Source of the DNA: Clostridium sp. CAG:440
GTDB lineage: Bacteria; Bacillota; Clostridia; TANB77; CAG-508
NCBI GenBank assembly: GCA_000437215.1
Contig: FR898640.1
Span: 19,161 to 83,160, forward strand
Direction of reading: 5' to 3'
Length of the DNA: 64,000 nt
This document shows positions 18,522-28,450 of this stretch, piece by piece. The stretch's first letter is position 1; every line of letters begins with the position of its first letter. Position numbers and translations under genes: made by a program. Under the pieces are notes generated by a model. It was given only the letters and a program-made list of their open reading frames with translations. It was not told the DNA's origin and made no database searches.

Positions 18522-19337
18522 TTATGCACTTTTTAATTCTAGTCTTAATTTATCTGCAATCATTGCAATAAATTCTGAATTTGTTGGCTTTCCTTTGCTT
18601 GCTGAAATCGTATAGCCAAAAATATTTTCAACTGCTTCTTGTTGGCCTCTTCCCCATGCGACCTCTATAGCATGGCGAATAGCACGTTATACACGGCTTG
18701 GTGTTGTAGAATATTTTCTAGCAATTTGTGGATATAAGCTTTTAGTAATTTGATTTATTACATCTATATCATTTACAACCATCATAATTGCTTCTCTTAA
18801 ATATTGGTAACCTTTTATATGTGCTGGAACACCAACTTCATGTATTAAATTTGTAACTAAAGCCTCTAAATGTTCTTCAGTTTTTGTATCTACATTTGAT
18901 ATTTCTATATATTGTGGTTTTATTTCTCTTCCTACAAAATTATTTTTTTGACTTGGTTTATAAAATTTAAGTTCTCTTATTCTTTTAATTAATAACTCAA
19001 TATCAAATGGTTTTACAACATAATATTCTGCTCCTAAACCAATTGCTTGACCAGTTATTTTATCTTGTCCAACTGCTGATAACATAATAAACATTGGTCT
19101 TTTTTCAAGCTTTATAAGATTAACATTTTCCAAAACTCCTAATCCATCTAAATGTGGCATTATAACATCTAATAATACAACATCTGGATTAGTATTTGTA
19201 ATCATCTCTATGGCTTCATTTCCATCTCTTGCCATTCCTATAACTTCCATATCTGGTTGTGATTCTAAATATGATGATAATGTTTTGCTAAACTCTTGAT
19301 TGTCATCTGCAATTAAAACTGTAACTTTCTCTTTCAC
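18522..19337 (-). pseudogene. spo0A: Sporulation master regulator Spo0A with an in-frame stop
   Basis: Spo0A is the response regulator that commits Firmicutes to sporulation. The receiver domain is intact, with DDNQEF, phospho-acceptor Asp in VVLLDVIMPH, and VKPFD. The DNA-binding domain follows (HEVGVPAHIKGYQYLREAI). The frame meets TAA at 18687-18689, codon 217, where homologues have Glu (SRVERAIRH). Beyond it the same frame continues with conserved RAIRHAIEVAWGRG and EFIAMIADKLR to a stop at 18522-18524, making 271 codons. One G-to-T change explains it, so the loss is recent or a sequence error. A truncated protein would lack the end of the effector domain. Start is GTG after AGGAGG. No CGG codon is involved. 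Confidence 0.85.
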
Positions 19338-19451
19338 TTTTTTCCTCCTAAAATATTTTAAATATTTGTCATCGACATTTACGATTATAGAAGTTTTTCA
19401 AGTGTTTTGCAATAAAAAATTGTAAATTTTTTCCAATTTTCCATAAAAATA

Positions 19452-20090
19452 CTATTTTATTATACTTTTAGATATTAATTTTTTATCTAAAAATTTTATA
19501 TCTCTTAAATTAATACTTTTATTGTTATAATCTTCCATTAGTTTAGCTTTTTTGTCCTCTTCCAACTCCAAATTACATGTAACATTATCTAAATAATTAA
19601 CATTTTTTATAGCAATATTGTTTTTTCTACAGTAGTATTTAAATTTTTCAAATTCCGTATACTCTAATTCTACAAACATTTCACATCCTAATATTTTAGC
19701 TTGTTTTTTTGCAATTTTAATTGCATTTATTAAAGAATCAGAATATGCCCTAACAAGCCCTCCTGTACCAAGTAAAATGCCTCCAAAATATCTTGTTACA
19801 ACAACCAAAATATTACATAATTCATTTTTTTGTAAAATATTAAGCATTGGTGCACCAGCAGTTCCAGATGGTTCTCCATCATCACTAGCCTTTTCTACAA
19901 TATGATTATTTTCAATTACCCTATATGCAAAGCAATTGTGTCTTGCATCATAGTAATTTTTTTTTAATTTTTTTATCTCATTTTCCGCTTCATCTTTACT
20001 ATTTACCCTTATTAAATTTGCTATAAATTTTGATTTTTTTTCAGTTAAAGTATAATCTACATTTTCTTCAATAGTAACAAACTCTTCCAT
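19452..20090 (-). CDS. IMPACT/YigZ-family protein
   Basis: The 212-residue protein starts at the ATG at 20088-20090 with AAGGAG upstream; a longer frame to 20156 lacks a ribosome site and overlaps the gene before. It has the YigZ N-terminal motif KKSKFIANLIRV, then ARHNCFAYR, DDGEPSGTAG and YFGGILLGTGGLVRAY, as in bacterial YigZ/YvyE. The family resembles eukaryotic IMPACT and is linked to translation or RNA-related roles, but its reaction is not defined. It follows the flavoprotein gene by ten bases. Confidence 0.92.
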   Translation of the reverse strand: MEEFVTIEENVDYTLTEKKSKFIANLIRVNSKDEAENEIKKLKKNYYDARHNCFAYRVIENNHIVEKASDDGEPSGTAGAPMLNILQKNELCNILVVVTRYFGGILLGTGGLVRAYSDSLINAIKIAKKQAKILGCEMFVELEYTEFEKFKYYCRKNNIAIKNVNYLDNVTCNLELEEDKKAKLMEDYNNKSINLRDIKFLDKKLISKSIIK

Positions 20091-20100
20091 TTTTCTCCTT

Positions 20101-21342
20101 TTATTCTTTTCCAGCAGTATAACCTGTAGAATATGCAATTTGTAAATTAAATCCACCAGTATAACTATCTACATCTATAATTTCTCCTGCAAAATATAAA
20201 CCATTTATTATTTTAGATTCCATTGTTTTAGGATTAATTTCCTTTATATTAACCCCTCCACTTGTAACTATTGCCTCTTCTATTGGTCTAAAAGCTTTTA
20301 TTGTAAATTCTAAATGCTTTAAAATTTTTACAAGTTCTTTTCTTTCTTCCTTTTTTATTTCATTTACTTTCTTATTTGGGTTAATTTTACTTTTTTCTAT
20401 AATAATTGGTATTAATTTTTGTGGTAACAATTTATCTAAACTATTTTTAAATTGTTTATTTTTAAATTCTTCAAAGTCCCTAAGTATTCTTGAATCTAAT
20501 TTTTCTTCTGTAAGAGCTGGTTTTAAATCTATTTGTAATATTATATTTCTATTTTTTAATAGTTCTTCTTGTTTTTTGTACCTTACTAAATGTGATGATA
20601 AACTTAAAATAACAGGTCCTGAAACACCAAAATGAGTAAAAATCATTTCTCCAAAGTCATTATATATTACCTTGTTTTTAGTTTTATCTATTAAATTTAT
20701 TTCTATATTTTTTAAGCTTAATCCTTGAAGCTCTTTTGTGTTTTCATATGTCTCTAATGGTACTAATGAAGGCTTTATTTTTGTAATTGTATGTCCAAGT
20801 TTTTTTACCATTTCATAGCCATCTCCTGTTGAGCCTGTTAGTGGGTAGCTTTTACCTCCTGTTGCAAGAATAATCTTATTTGCACTAATAATTTCATTAT
20901 TGCATTTTACTGCCTTTACATTATTGCTTTCATCTACAATAATTTCATCTACTTTAGTATTTAGCAAGATTTTAACATTAAATTGCTTTAATTTTTTAGT
21001 AAAACATTTTAAAACATCTTGTGATTTGTCTGTTATTGGAAATACTCTATTTCCTCTTTCTTCTTTAACTTCCAATCCTTGCTCTTTTAAAAAATTTATT
21101 ATATCTTTATTTGTATAGTTTCTAAATGAACTATATAAAAACATACCATTTCCAGGAGTATTTTTTATAAATTCTTCCATGTCTAAAGAAGATGTAATAT
21201 TACATCTTCCTTTTCCCGTTATTAAAAGTTTTCTTCCTAAAGTTTGCATTTTTTCAATTAAAATTACTTCATTTCCATTTTCTGCAGAAGATATTGCAGC
21301 CATCATGCCAGCTGGTCCTCCACCAATAACTATTACTTTCAT
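20101..21342 (-). CDS. NAD(P)/FAD-dependent flavoprotein, HI0933/YhiN family
   Basis: The 413-residue protein has an N-terminal dinucleotide-binding fold (GGGPAGMMAAI), KLLITGKGRCN, ATGGKSYPLTGSTGDGY and the C-terminal GGFNLQIAYSTGY that closes the FAD site. The family is a soluble flavin-dependent oxidoreductase of mostly unknown substrate; relatives in gut clostridia (BaiN) reduce bile-acid intermediates. Its start overlaps the stop of the PLP-enzyme gene by four bases. Confidence 0.9.
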   Translation of the reverse strand: MKVIVIGGGPAGMMAAISSAENGNEVILIEKMQTLGRKLLITGKGRCNITSSLDMEEFIKNTPGNGMFLYSSFRNYTNKDIINFLKEQGLEVKEERGNRVFPITDKSQDVLKCFTKKLKQFNVKILLNTKVDEIIVDESNNVKAVKCNNEIISANKIILATGGKSYPLTGSTGDGYEMVKKLGHTITKIKPSLVPLETYENTKELQGLSLKNIEINLIDKTKNKVIYNDFGEMIFTHFGVSGPVILSLSSHLVRYKKQEELLKNRNIILQIDLKPALTEEKLDSRILRDFEEFKNKQFKNSLDKLLPQKLIPIIIEKSKINPNKKVNEIKKEERKELVKILKHLEFTIKAFRPIEEAIVTSGGVNIKEINPKTMESKIINGLYFAGEIIDVDSYTGGFNLQIAYSTGYTAGKE

Positions 21343-22580
21343 ATTTTCTCCATCTCTTGAATTGCTTTTAAAATTCCATATTTTCCGTATTCATATGTAA
21401 GTCCACCTTGCATATATGCAATATAAGGTTCTCTTAAAGGTCCATCACAACTTAGTTCAATTGTGGAACCCTGTGTAAATGTTCCTGCTGCCATAATTAT
21501 TTTATCATCATACCCTCCCATGTCTCCTGGCTCAGGTATAACATTTGAATCTATTGGTGAACCTTTTTGAATTCCCTGACAAAATTTTATTAATTTATCT
21601 GCACTTCCTAAACTTATTGTTTGAACAATATCTGCTCTTTTCTCATTCCATTTTGGTTCTACATTATAACCCAACTCTTCTAAAATTGCACTTGCAAATA
21701 TTGCTGTTTTTAGGCTACTTGCAACTACACTAGGTGCAAAAAACAAACCTTTTAAAAATAATGTGTTTTGATTTAGTGATGGACCTATTTCTTTTCCTAT
21801 TCCTGGTGCTGTAAGCCTTTGGGCACACATTTCTACAAGTTCTCTTTTACCAACTATATATGCTCCACTTGTTGCAATTCCTGCACCTAAATTTTTCATA
21901 AGTGACCCTACTGCTATATCTGCACCAACTTCTATTGGCTCTTTTTCTTCTACAAATTCTCCGTAACAATTGTCAACCATTATTATTACATCTTTATTGA
22001 CTTTTCTAATTTCTTTAATTACATTTTCTATTTTACAAATTTCTAAACTTTTCCTTGTAGAATACCCTCTTGATCTTTGGATTTCTACTAATTTTACATC
22101 TTTTTTTGATAACCTTTTTGTTATTTTTTCAATATCAAAATCATTGTTTTGTAACTCTATTTGTTCATATTTTATTCCATATGCTTTTAATGAACTTTTA
22201 TTTGGATTTTCTCCTATTCCTATTACTGTTTTTAATGTATCATATGGCGCTCCTGTTATGCTAATCATTGTATCATTTGGGTATAATAGTCCAGATAACG
22301 TAATTGCAAGCGCATGTGTTCCTGATATTAACTGTGCTCTAACTAAACTATCTTCTGCTTTAAAAACTTTTGCATATATTTCTTCTATTTTGTTTCTTCC
22401 AGGTTCATCTATTCCATAACCTGTTGCTGAATTTAAATGCATTTCTGATAAATTTGCTTCTTGAAATGCTTTTATTACTTTTAAACTATTTATTTGACAT
22501 ATATTATCTACATTTTTAAATTGTTCTTGTATTTTTTCTTCCACTTTTTTTGATAAAGCTATTATATTTTCTTCTCCCAC
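21339..22580 (-). CDS. PLP enzyme of the methionine gamma-lyase-like / YnbB 'aluminium resistance' family
   Basis: This fold-type I PLP enzyme has about 413 residues. It has AQLISGTHALA, VDNCYGEFVE (the aspartate contacting the cofactor), GSLMKNLGAG with the probable Schiff-base lysine, and PEPGDMGGY and FTQGSTIELSCDGPLREPY near the end. These are hallmarks of the family annotated as aluminium resistance protein or methionine gamma-lyase-like; its real substrate is not settled. An in-frame TTG at 22595 lies inside the GGAGG region, so I prefer GTG at 22580, which is eight bases from GGAGG. Confidence 0.85.
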   Translation of the reverse strand: MGEENIIALSKKVEEKIQEQFKNVDNICQINSLKVIKAFQEANLSEMHLNSATGYGIDEPGRNKIEEIYAKVFKAEDSLVRAQLISGTHALAITLSGLLYPNDTMISITGAPYDTLKTVIGIGENPNKSSLKAYGIKYEQIELQNNDFDIEKITKRLSKKDVKLVEIQRSRGYSTRKSLEICKIENVIKEIRKVNKDVIIMVDNCYGEFVEEKEPIEVGADIAVGSLMKNLGAGIATSGAYIVGKRELVEMCAQRLTAPGIGKEIGPSLNQNTLFLKGLFFAPSVVASSLKTAIFASAILEELGYNVEPKWNEKRADIVQTISLGSADKLIKFCQGIQKGSPIDSNVIPEPGDMGGYDDKIIMAAGTFTQGSTIELSCDGPLREPYIAYMQGGLTYEYGKYGILKAIQEMEKI

Positions 22581-22660
22581 TGGCTTTTCCTCCAATTTTT
22601 ATTTGGTTCTATTTTACTATAAATTCAGAGAAATATCAAGTAAATCTATTTTCTAAAAAA

Positions 22661-22694
22661 CTAATAAAAGTTGGGTTTCCCCAACTTTTATTAG
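22661..22694 (-). terminator. Terminator of the rpsF-ssb-rpsR operon
   Basis: A 15-bp stem (CTAATAAAAGTTGGG and its complement) is followed by a T run on the minus strand. It overlaps the stop of rpsR. Confidence 0.9.
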
Positions 22695-22969
22695 TTTTGG
22701 CTGTATGGTAATAAAGCAATGTGTCTTGCTCTTTTAACAGCTAATGTTATATCTCTTTGATGTTTTGCACATGCACCTGTATTTCTTCTAGGTAATATTT
22801 TACCTTTATCATTGATAAATTTCTTTAATTGTTCTGGATTTTTGTAATCTAAAACAAAGTTTTTATCACTGCAAAGTACACATACTTTTTTTCTTTGTTT
22901 TCTGAATCTTGGATTGTAATCCTCATCATAATTTTTATTATTTCTCTTATTTTGTTTTTTATCTGCCAT
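22691..22969 (-). CDS. rpsR: 30S ribosomal protein S18
   Basis: The 92-residue protein has a long basic N-terminal extension, then CVLCSDKNFVLDYKNPEQLKKFI and KILPRRNTGACAKHQR, the S18 signature. It binds the platform of the small subunit next to S6. CVLC and the second Cys/His pair suggest a zinc-binding type of S18. It is the last gene of the rpsF-ssb-rpsR operon, with GGGGGG upstream. Confidence 0.97.
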   Translation of the reverse strand: MADKKQNKRNNKNYDEDYNPRFRKQRKKVCVLCSDKNFVLDYKNPEQLKKFINDKGKILPRRNTGACAKHQRDITLAVKRARHIALLPYSQN

Positions 22970-22989
22970 TATATTTTCCCCCCTTAAGA

Positions 22990-23421
22990 TTAAAATGGTA
23001 GGTCGTCTGTACTTGAAGATACTTCAAAATCTGATCCCATGCTTCCAGGAGCAGTTGTTCCAAATGTATTTTCAAAATCATTATTTCCAACTTCTTGCTC
23101 TCTTTTGCTATCTGCAAAATAAGCTTCTTCTGCTACAACTTCTGTAACATAGTGTTTTGTTCCTTGATCATCGTCCCAAGTTCTTGTTTGTATTCTTCCT
23201 ATAATACCTACTTGTTGACCTTTCTTAAAGTATTTACTACAAAATTCTCCAAGTTTACTCCATGCAACTATATTTATAAAGTCTGCTTGTCTTTCTTCAC
23301 CTTGTCTTGCAAATCTTCTGTTTACTGCTAAGCTAAATGAAGAAACCAATGTATTATTTGTTTGTGTATATCTTGTTTCTGGATCTCTTGTTAATCTTCC
23401 CATTAAAATTACTTTGTTCAT
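22990..23421 (-). CDS. ssb: Single-stranded DNA-binding protein
   Basis: The 143-residue protein has an OB fold (MNKVILMGRLTRDPETRYT, FINIVAWSKLGEF, KGQQVGIIGRIQTRTW) and a flexible tail ending in the acidic DDLPF tip that recruits replication and repair partners. It forms tetramers on single-stranded DNA. It is in the classic position between rpsF and rpsR. Confidence 0.97.
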   Translation of the reverse strand: MNKVILMGRLTRDPETRYTQTNNTLVSSFSLAVNRRFARQGEERQADFINIVAWSKLGEFCSKYFKKGQQVGIIGRIQTRTWDDDQGTKHYVTEVVAEEAYFADSKREQEVGNNDFENTFGTTAPGSMGSDFEVSSSTDDLPF

Positions 23422-23490
23422 GTTTTATCACCTTTCTTTACTTTAAATAAAGGCCCCTTCTTTATTTAATTGATTATTTGCTAATATAAA

Positions 23491-23775
23491 TTAGTCTTCT
23501 TTTTTTACTGTTATAAATTTCATAATGTCATCTGTTATTCTGTAGATTCTTTCGATTTCTGCAATAGCTTCTGGTTTTGATTCGAAATTAAATAATATGT
23601 ATGTTCCTTCTTTACATTTGTTAATTTCATAAGCTAATGTTTTTTTACCCATATTTTCTGTTGATTCTACTTTTCCATTTTCATTTATTAATCCTGTAAA
23701 TTTTTCTTCTAAAGCTTTTAGTCCTGCTTCATCTACACTTGGATTAACAATGATAATACTTTCGTATTTATTCAT
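23491..23775 (-). CDS. rpsF: 30S ribosomal protein S6
   Basis: The 94-residue protein begins MNKYESIIIVNPSVDEAGL and contains KKTLAYEINKCKEGTYILFNFESKP, typical of S6. S6 pairs with S18 on the 30S platform. A GGAGGTGA site sets the ATG at 23773-23775; the longer frame upstream has none. The first gene of the operon, it has an 85-base leader. Confidence 0.97.
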   Translation of the reverse strand: MNKYESIIIVNPSVDEAGLKALEEKFTGLINENGKVESTENMGKKTLAYEINKCKEGTYILFNFESKPEAIAEIERIYRITDDIMKFITVKKED

Positions 23776-23861
23776 TATTTTCACCTCCCTTTGGATTTGT
23801 AACCTACATTTTGACTGTAAGTAGAGATTTGAAATAAGCTTTGCTTCTTTCAAACATAGCT

Positions 23862-23890
23862 ATTTTACCACATTTTTATATGTTTGACAA
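23862..23890 (-). promoter_or_regulatory. Promoter of the rpsF operon
   Basis: TTGTCA (23885-23890) and TAAAAT (23862-23867) on the minus strand are 17 bases apart. The transcript leader is about 80 bases. I could not see a convincing S6:S18 binding motif in it. Confidence 0.7.
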
Positions 23891-23922
23891 CCCATTTTTC
23901 AAATATTTTTTTGCAAATTTTA

Positions 23923-23951
23923 TTGCATACATTTATTATTTATGCTATCAT
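23923..23951 (+). promoter_or_regulatory. Promoter of the TIM-barrel gene
   Basis: TTGCAT (23923-23928) and TATCAT (23946-23951) are 17 bases apart, 25 bases before the ATG at 23977. Confidence 0.55.
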
Positions 23952-23976
23952 TTAAACAAAATATTGGAGGCAAAAT

Positions 23977-24771
23977 ATGAACTATTTAATTTCAATTTCA
24001 TGGCATATATTACCTATTTTTACAATAGAACAGGTACTAGAAAAAATAGAAAAATATGATAAAACTCATAAAATAGCAGGTATAGAAATTGCAAGCAAAG
24101 ACTTTGAAACAATGAAAAAAGCAGTAGAATTCTCAATAAAACATAACTATATTTTTCAATGTCACGCACCTAAAATAAGTACAAATGAAGAATTATTAGA
24201 ATATTTATCAAATGTAGGAAAACTTGCAAAAATATTAAATAAAAAAATTAATATTGTATTTCACAGTAAGGAAGATGATAATTTAAAAATAGCAAAATTA
24301 AACACAATTAATCTTTTAAATACCATATTTAACTACATAAAAGAAAATAACTTAAATATATCAATCTCTTTGGAAAATCTAAATTATCACCACAATCACG
24401 ATAGAATTAATGTAGATAAAATTGATTCTATTTTATCTGAATTTGATGATGTAAATTTCACATATGACATAGGACATGACATTTTTGATAATCATAACTA
24501 CACAAAGTTATCTAAATTACAACTAAAAAAACTAAACAACATCCATATTCACAATGTTTGCAACAATAAAGACCACTGTGAAATAACTCCTACTTGTGAT
24601 TACATAACTCAATTACGTGATAGTGTAAAATATTTAAAAAGCATTAATTATGAAAAAAGTATTGTTTTAGAAACTGGATTTAATAATTACCCTGGAAACA
24701 ATTATGAAGAAAAACTTATTAATTATATAAAATCTTTTGAAAAAATTGAAGACATATTAAAAACCGAGTAA
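23977..24771 (+). CDS. Xylose isomerase-like TIM-barrel protein
   Basis: This 264-residue protein resembles the AP endonuclease 2 / sugar phosphate isomerase superfamily. Strand ends carry acidic and histidine residues in the right order for metal binding: AGIEIAS, FQCHAPK, NIVFHSKED, ISLENLN, FTYDIGHDI, NNIHIHNV and SIVLETGF. The substrate is unknown; members act on sugars, inositols or damaged DNA ends. GGAGG lies seven bases before the ATG. It is monocistronic, opposite to the flanking genes, and ends in a short terminator shared with smc. Confidence 0.75.
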   Translation: MNYLISISWHILPIFTIEQVLEKIEKYDKTHKIAGIEIASKDFETMKKAVEFSIKHNYIFQCHAPKISTNEELLEYLSNVGKLAKILNKKINIVFHSKEDDNLKIAKLNTINLLNTIFNYIKENNLNISISLENLNYHHNHDRINVDKIDSILSEFDDVNFTYDIGHDIFDNHNYTKLSKLQLKKLNNIHIHNVCNNKDHCEITPTCDYITQLRDSVKYLKSINYEKSIVLETGFNNYPGNNYEEKLINYIKSFEKIEDILKTE

Positions 24772-24786
24772 AACTCGGTTTTTTAT
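24761..24786. terminator. Bidirectional terminator between the TIM-barrel gene and smc
   Basis: AAACCGAG pairs with CTCGGTTT across a short loop, with T-rich sequence on both outer sides. It overlaps the stop codons of the two convergent genes. Confidence 0.75.
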
Positions 24787-27700
24787 TATTTTAATTTCAT
24801 TGAAAGTAATTTAGAAATTCCACTTTCCTCCATTGTTACTCCATAAACTGTATCTGCCGCTTCCATTGAACCTTTTCTATGTGTAATTACTAAAAATTGT
24901 GTATTTTTTGAAAATTTCTTTAAATATTCTGCATATCTAAAAACATTAACATCATCCAAAGCAGCCTCAATTTCGTCCAGTACACAAAATGGTGCAGGAT
25001 TAATCTTTAATATAGCAAACAATAGAGCAATTGCTGTAAATGCCTTTTCTCCACCTGATAAAAGCATCATATTTTGCAATTTTTTTCCTGGTGGCTGAAC
25101 AGTAATATCTATTCCACATTCTAAAATGTTATCTTCATCTGCAAGTGTAAGTGTTGCATTTCCTCCTCCAAACAATTCTTTAAATACTTCTCCAAAATTT
25201 TTATTTATAATTTCAAATTGTTTTTTAAATTGTTCTTTCATTATAACTGTCATTTCAGATATTATTTTTCTAAGTTTTGCCATTGTTTCTTCTAAATCGC
25301 ATCTTTGTTCACTCATAAAGTCATATCTTTGTTTTAATGTTTTATATTCTTCTATTGAATCAATATTTACACTTCCAAGTTCTCTTATATCTGCTCGTAA
25401 GTTATTGACTTTCTTTTGAGTTAATGCCACATTGTCTGGTTTTTTATAATCAACAACATTGTTTGGTGTAAGTTCGTATTCTTCCCACATTTTGTTTATT
25501 ATTCCATTTATATCATCTTCTAGTTTTGTCTTTTTAACATCTATTTTTACTATTTGTGATTTTAAGTCTTCTATTACACTAAATTTAGCTGTAATTTCTA
25601 CTTCTTGATTTTCTAATTTTTTATTTTTTTCTATTCTTTGTCCTTTTAGTTCTTCTATTTTATTTCCACTTTGTTTAACATCTTGCTTAATTTTTTCTAT
25701 TTTTTGTTTTGTTTGCTCTATCGTTTCTTCAAGTTCTTTATTACTTTCTTTAATTTCAGATATTTGGTTTGTCTTATTTTCTATACTTTTTTTAGTATTT
25801 TCTATGTCCAAATTTATTCTTTCTTCTATTTCTTGTATAGAACTTTCACTTTCGTCAAATGATGATACAGAAATTTTTAAATTTGTTATATCAAAATTTA
25901 AATCATCTATATATTTTTGGTTATCTTTATTAAGTTCTGCAAACTCTGTAATTATTTTGTTTAATTCTTCTATTTGGCAAGTTAATGTATCTATTTGCTT
26001 AATATATTCTTGTTTTTTAGTAACCAAATTTTTCTTATTTACCTCTATTTCTTGTCCTTCTTGTTTTACTTTATTTAGCCTGTTTTCAATCTTTTGAATA
26101 TTTTCTTCTATAAGCTCTAATTTTTGTTTTTTTGTTGCATATTCTATTTCTATTTCTTGCAATTGTTTTTCTAAATTTTGTGCAAGCTCTAAAATATCTT
26201 CTATAGAGTTTTCATATTCTTCTTTTTCTAGTTTTAACTTTTCTACTTTTTCTTTTTCTTTTTTTATTTGTTTTTCTAAGCCTTCTATTTCTCTTCCTCT
26301 ACCTAAAATATTTACTGTTTTTTTGCTAACAGAACCTCCTGTAATTGCTCCAGATGGATTAATTAAATCTCCTTCTAGTGTTATAATTCTAAATGAATAG
26401 CTATTGTTTTTTGCAAGTTTAATTGCTGTATTCATGTTATCAACAACTACAGTTCTACCAAGTAAATTAAGTATTATTTGCTCATATTTTTTGCTATATT
26501 TTACAAGATCTGATGCAATTCCAATAAAACCATTATCTTTTCCCTTTACTTTATCTAGTTTTTTCCCTTTTACAGATGAAATTGGTAAAAATGATGCTCT
26601 TCCTAAATTGTTTTTTCTTAAATGTTCTACTAATTTTTTTGCATCTTCTTCTGTTTCAGTAACAATATTTTGAAGACTTATTCCAAGGCACATTTCTATT
26701 GCTGTTTCATACTCTTTTGGAACTTCTATTACATTTGCTAAAACTCCATGCATACCTTTTCCAAGGTCTTTTATGTTTTCACAATCATTTAATAAAGCTT
26801 TTACACTTTTTACATAACCTTCTTTTTCTTTTTCAGTTTCAATTAAAAATTTTAATCTTGATTCTTTTACTCTTATTTCACTTTCTAAAATATTAATATT
26901 ATTTTCATAAGATTTTATTTTTTTGTTTGCTTCTTCTTTTTGATTTGAAATTTTTTCTAAATCGGCTACAACTTTTGTTTTTTTAGAATCAATACTATAA
27001 AATTCTTTTGCTATTTCTTCTTTTCTAATTCTTGTACTATCTAGTTCTGAAATATTTGATTGAATCTCTTGTTTTATTTGTTTTTGTCTTTTTTCATAAT
27101 TTTCATATTTTACATTTTCTGCACTAATTAATGATTGTAATTCATATTTTTTATCTGTATCTTCATCAACTATCTTTTTGTGTTCTTCTATTTCTAATTC
27201 TTTTTTTGATAGTTTACTACTTATTTTTTCTAATTCTTCTTCTTTTGCTTTTAATTCTTCTTCAAATTTTTCTTTGTTTGTCCTTAGATTATTCTTTTTT
27301 TCTTGTTTTTGTTTTATTTCTTCTTGCAATTCTTCTATTTTGGTGTTTAATTCTTTTATTTCTTCTTCATATCTTTTAGAGTTTTCATTATTATTTGTAA
27401 TTCTGGTATTTGCTACATTTATGTCTGAATTTAGCATTTCTATTTCTTTTTTGCTTTCAAATCCCAAGTTTGACATTTCTTCAATCTTTATTGTTATTTC
27501 ATCTATTTCATTTTTTAGCTCTTCTTTTAAACTTTTTATTCTTTCTAGTCTTCCTTCTTCGTCTTTGCAATTTGTTTTTAATATGTCTTCATCTTGCACA
27601 ATTTGGTTTAATGTTTCTTTATATTTTTCTATATTAAAAATAAATAAACCAATTTCTATATTTTTTAATTCTTCTCTTAAATTTAAATATTTTTTTGCTT

Positions 27701-28332
27701 TGTCTGCCTGCATCTTTAATGGTTCTATATTTGCCTCTATTTCTGCCAAAATGTCATTTATTCTAAGTAAATTTAATTTTGTATTTTCTAATTTTTTCTC
27801 TGATTCTGCTTTTCTTGCTCTGTATTTTACAATTCCAGCTGCTTCTTCAAATATATGTCTTCTATCTTCTGATTTGTTACTTAATATTTCATCAATTTTT
27901 CCTTGTCCAATTATAGAATAACCATCTTTTCCAATTCCTGTGTCCATAAATAACTCTAAAACATCTTTTAATCTACATGGTACTTTATTTATAAAATATC
28001 CTGTTTCTCCGCTTCTATATAGCTTTCTTGTTACAGTAACTTCTGTGTATTCTATTGGTAATGTTCCATCAGAATTATCAAATACAAGTGAGCTTTCAGC
28101 AAATCCCAATGATTTTCTGTTTTGTGTTCCAGCAAATATTATGTCTTGAGATTTTGAACCCCTTAGTGATTTCATACTTTGTTCTCCGTAGTATCCATCT
28201 TATTGCATCTACTATATTACTTTTTCCTGATCCATTTGGTCCTATTACACTTGTTATTCCTGGCATGAATTCTAATACTGTTTTGTCAGCAAATGATTTG
28301 AATCCCTGCATTTCTAATCTTTTTAAATACAT
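24786..28332 (-). CDS. smc: Chromosome segregation ATPase SMC, needs a +1 shift at CGGA
   Basis: SMC forms the condensin ring that organises and separates sister chromosomes. The first 48 residues carry the N-terminal motif MYLKRLEMQGFKSF and Walker A (GPNGSGKSN). Zero-frame translation then runs out at residue 78. The rest, from GEQSMKSLRGSKSQDIIF onward, is in the +1 frame and continues for over 1,130 residues. It includes long coiled coils, a hinge (about residues 510-650), the signature LLSGGEKAFTAIALLF and Walker B (FCVLDEIEAALDD). The shift is at CGGA (28185-28188) within WILGEQS, and restores 1,181 residues, the usual SMC length. Without the shift Walker A is separated from the rest of the ATPase. 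Confidence 0.95.
28185..28188 (-). other. CGGA recoding site in smc
   Basis: The coding strand reads AGA TGG ATA CTA CGGA GAA CAA AGT. The shift restores RWILGEQS, an invariant SMC motif (glycine 49). This is the clearest case, since over 1,100 residues depend on it. Confidence 0.9.
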
Positions 28333-28412
28333 TTTTTATCACCTTTATTTTTTTATCTTTTGTTAGTTTATAATATTTTTATTTTTTTGTAAAGTCTATT
28401 TTAAAAAAGAAA

Positions 28413-28443
28413 AAGGGTCATACATGCTTTTGCATGCAGACCC
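28413..28443 (-). terminator. Terminator of the 137-residue hypothetical gene
   Basis: GGGTC-GCATGC pairs with GCATG-GACCC around a short loop, then Ts on the minus strand. Confidence 0.8.
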
Positions 28444-28450
28444 ATATTTC

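Noticed and set aside
19338..19385. Spo0A box upstream of spo0A (TGTCGATGACA)
   Set aside because: It is only a partial match to the 0A consensus and no clear promoter is placed around it.
23776..23861. S6:S18 autoregulatory RNA motif in the rpsF leader
   Set aside because: A short stem (CTAC/GTAG) is possible, but I cannot see the characteristic bulge sequence.
27178..27921. Long plus-strand open frame opposite smc
   Set aside because: It is the mirror of coiled-coil codons, rich in Ser/Phe/Ile, with no ribosome site or family match.
1141..28020. Other CGGA strings in native genes (for example near 1166, 1330, 3590, 7110, 21384)
   Set aside because: In these the C is the third base of a normal codon (GAC GGA, TGC GGA, GGC GGA, AGC GGA, TAC GGA), so no shift is involved.
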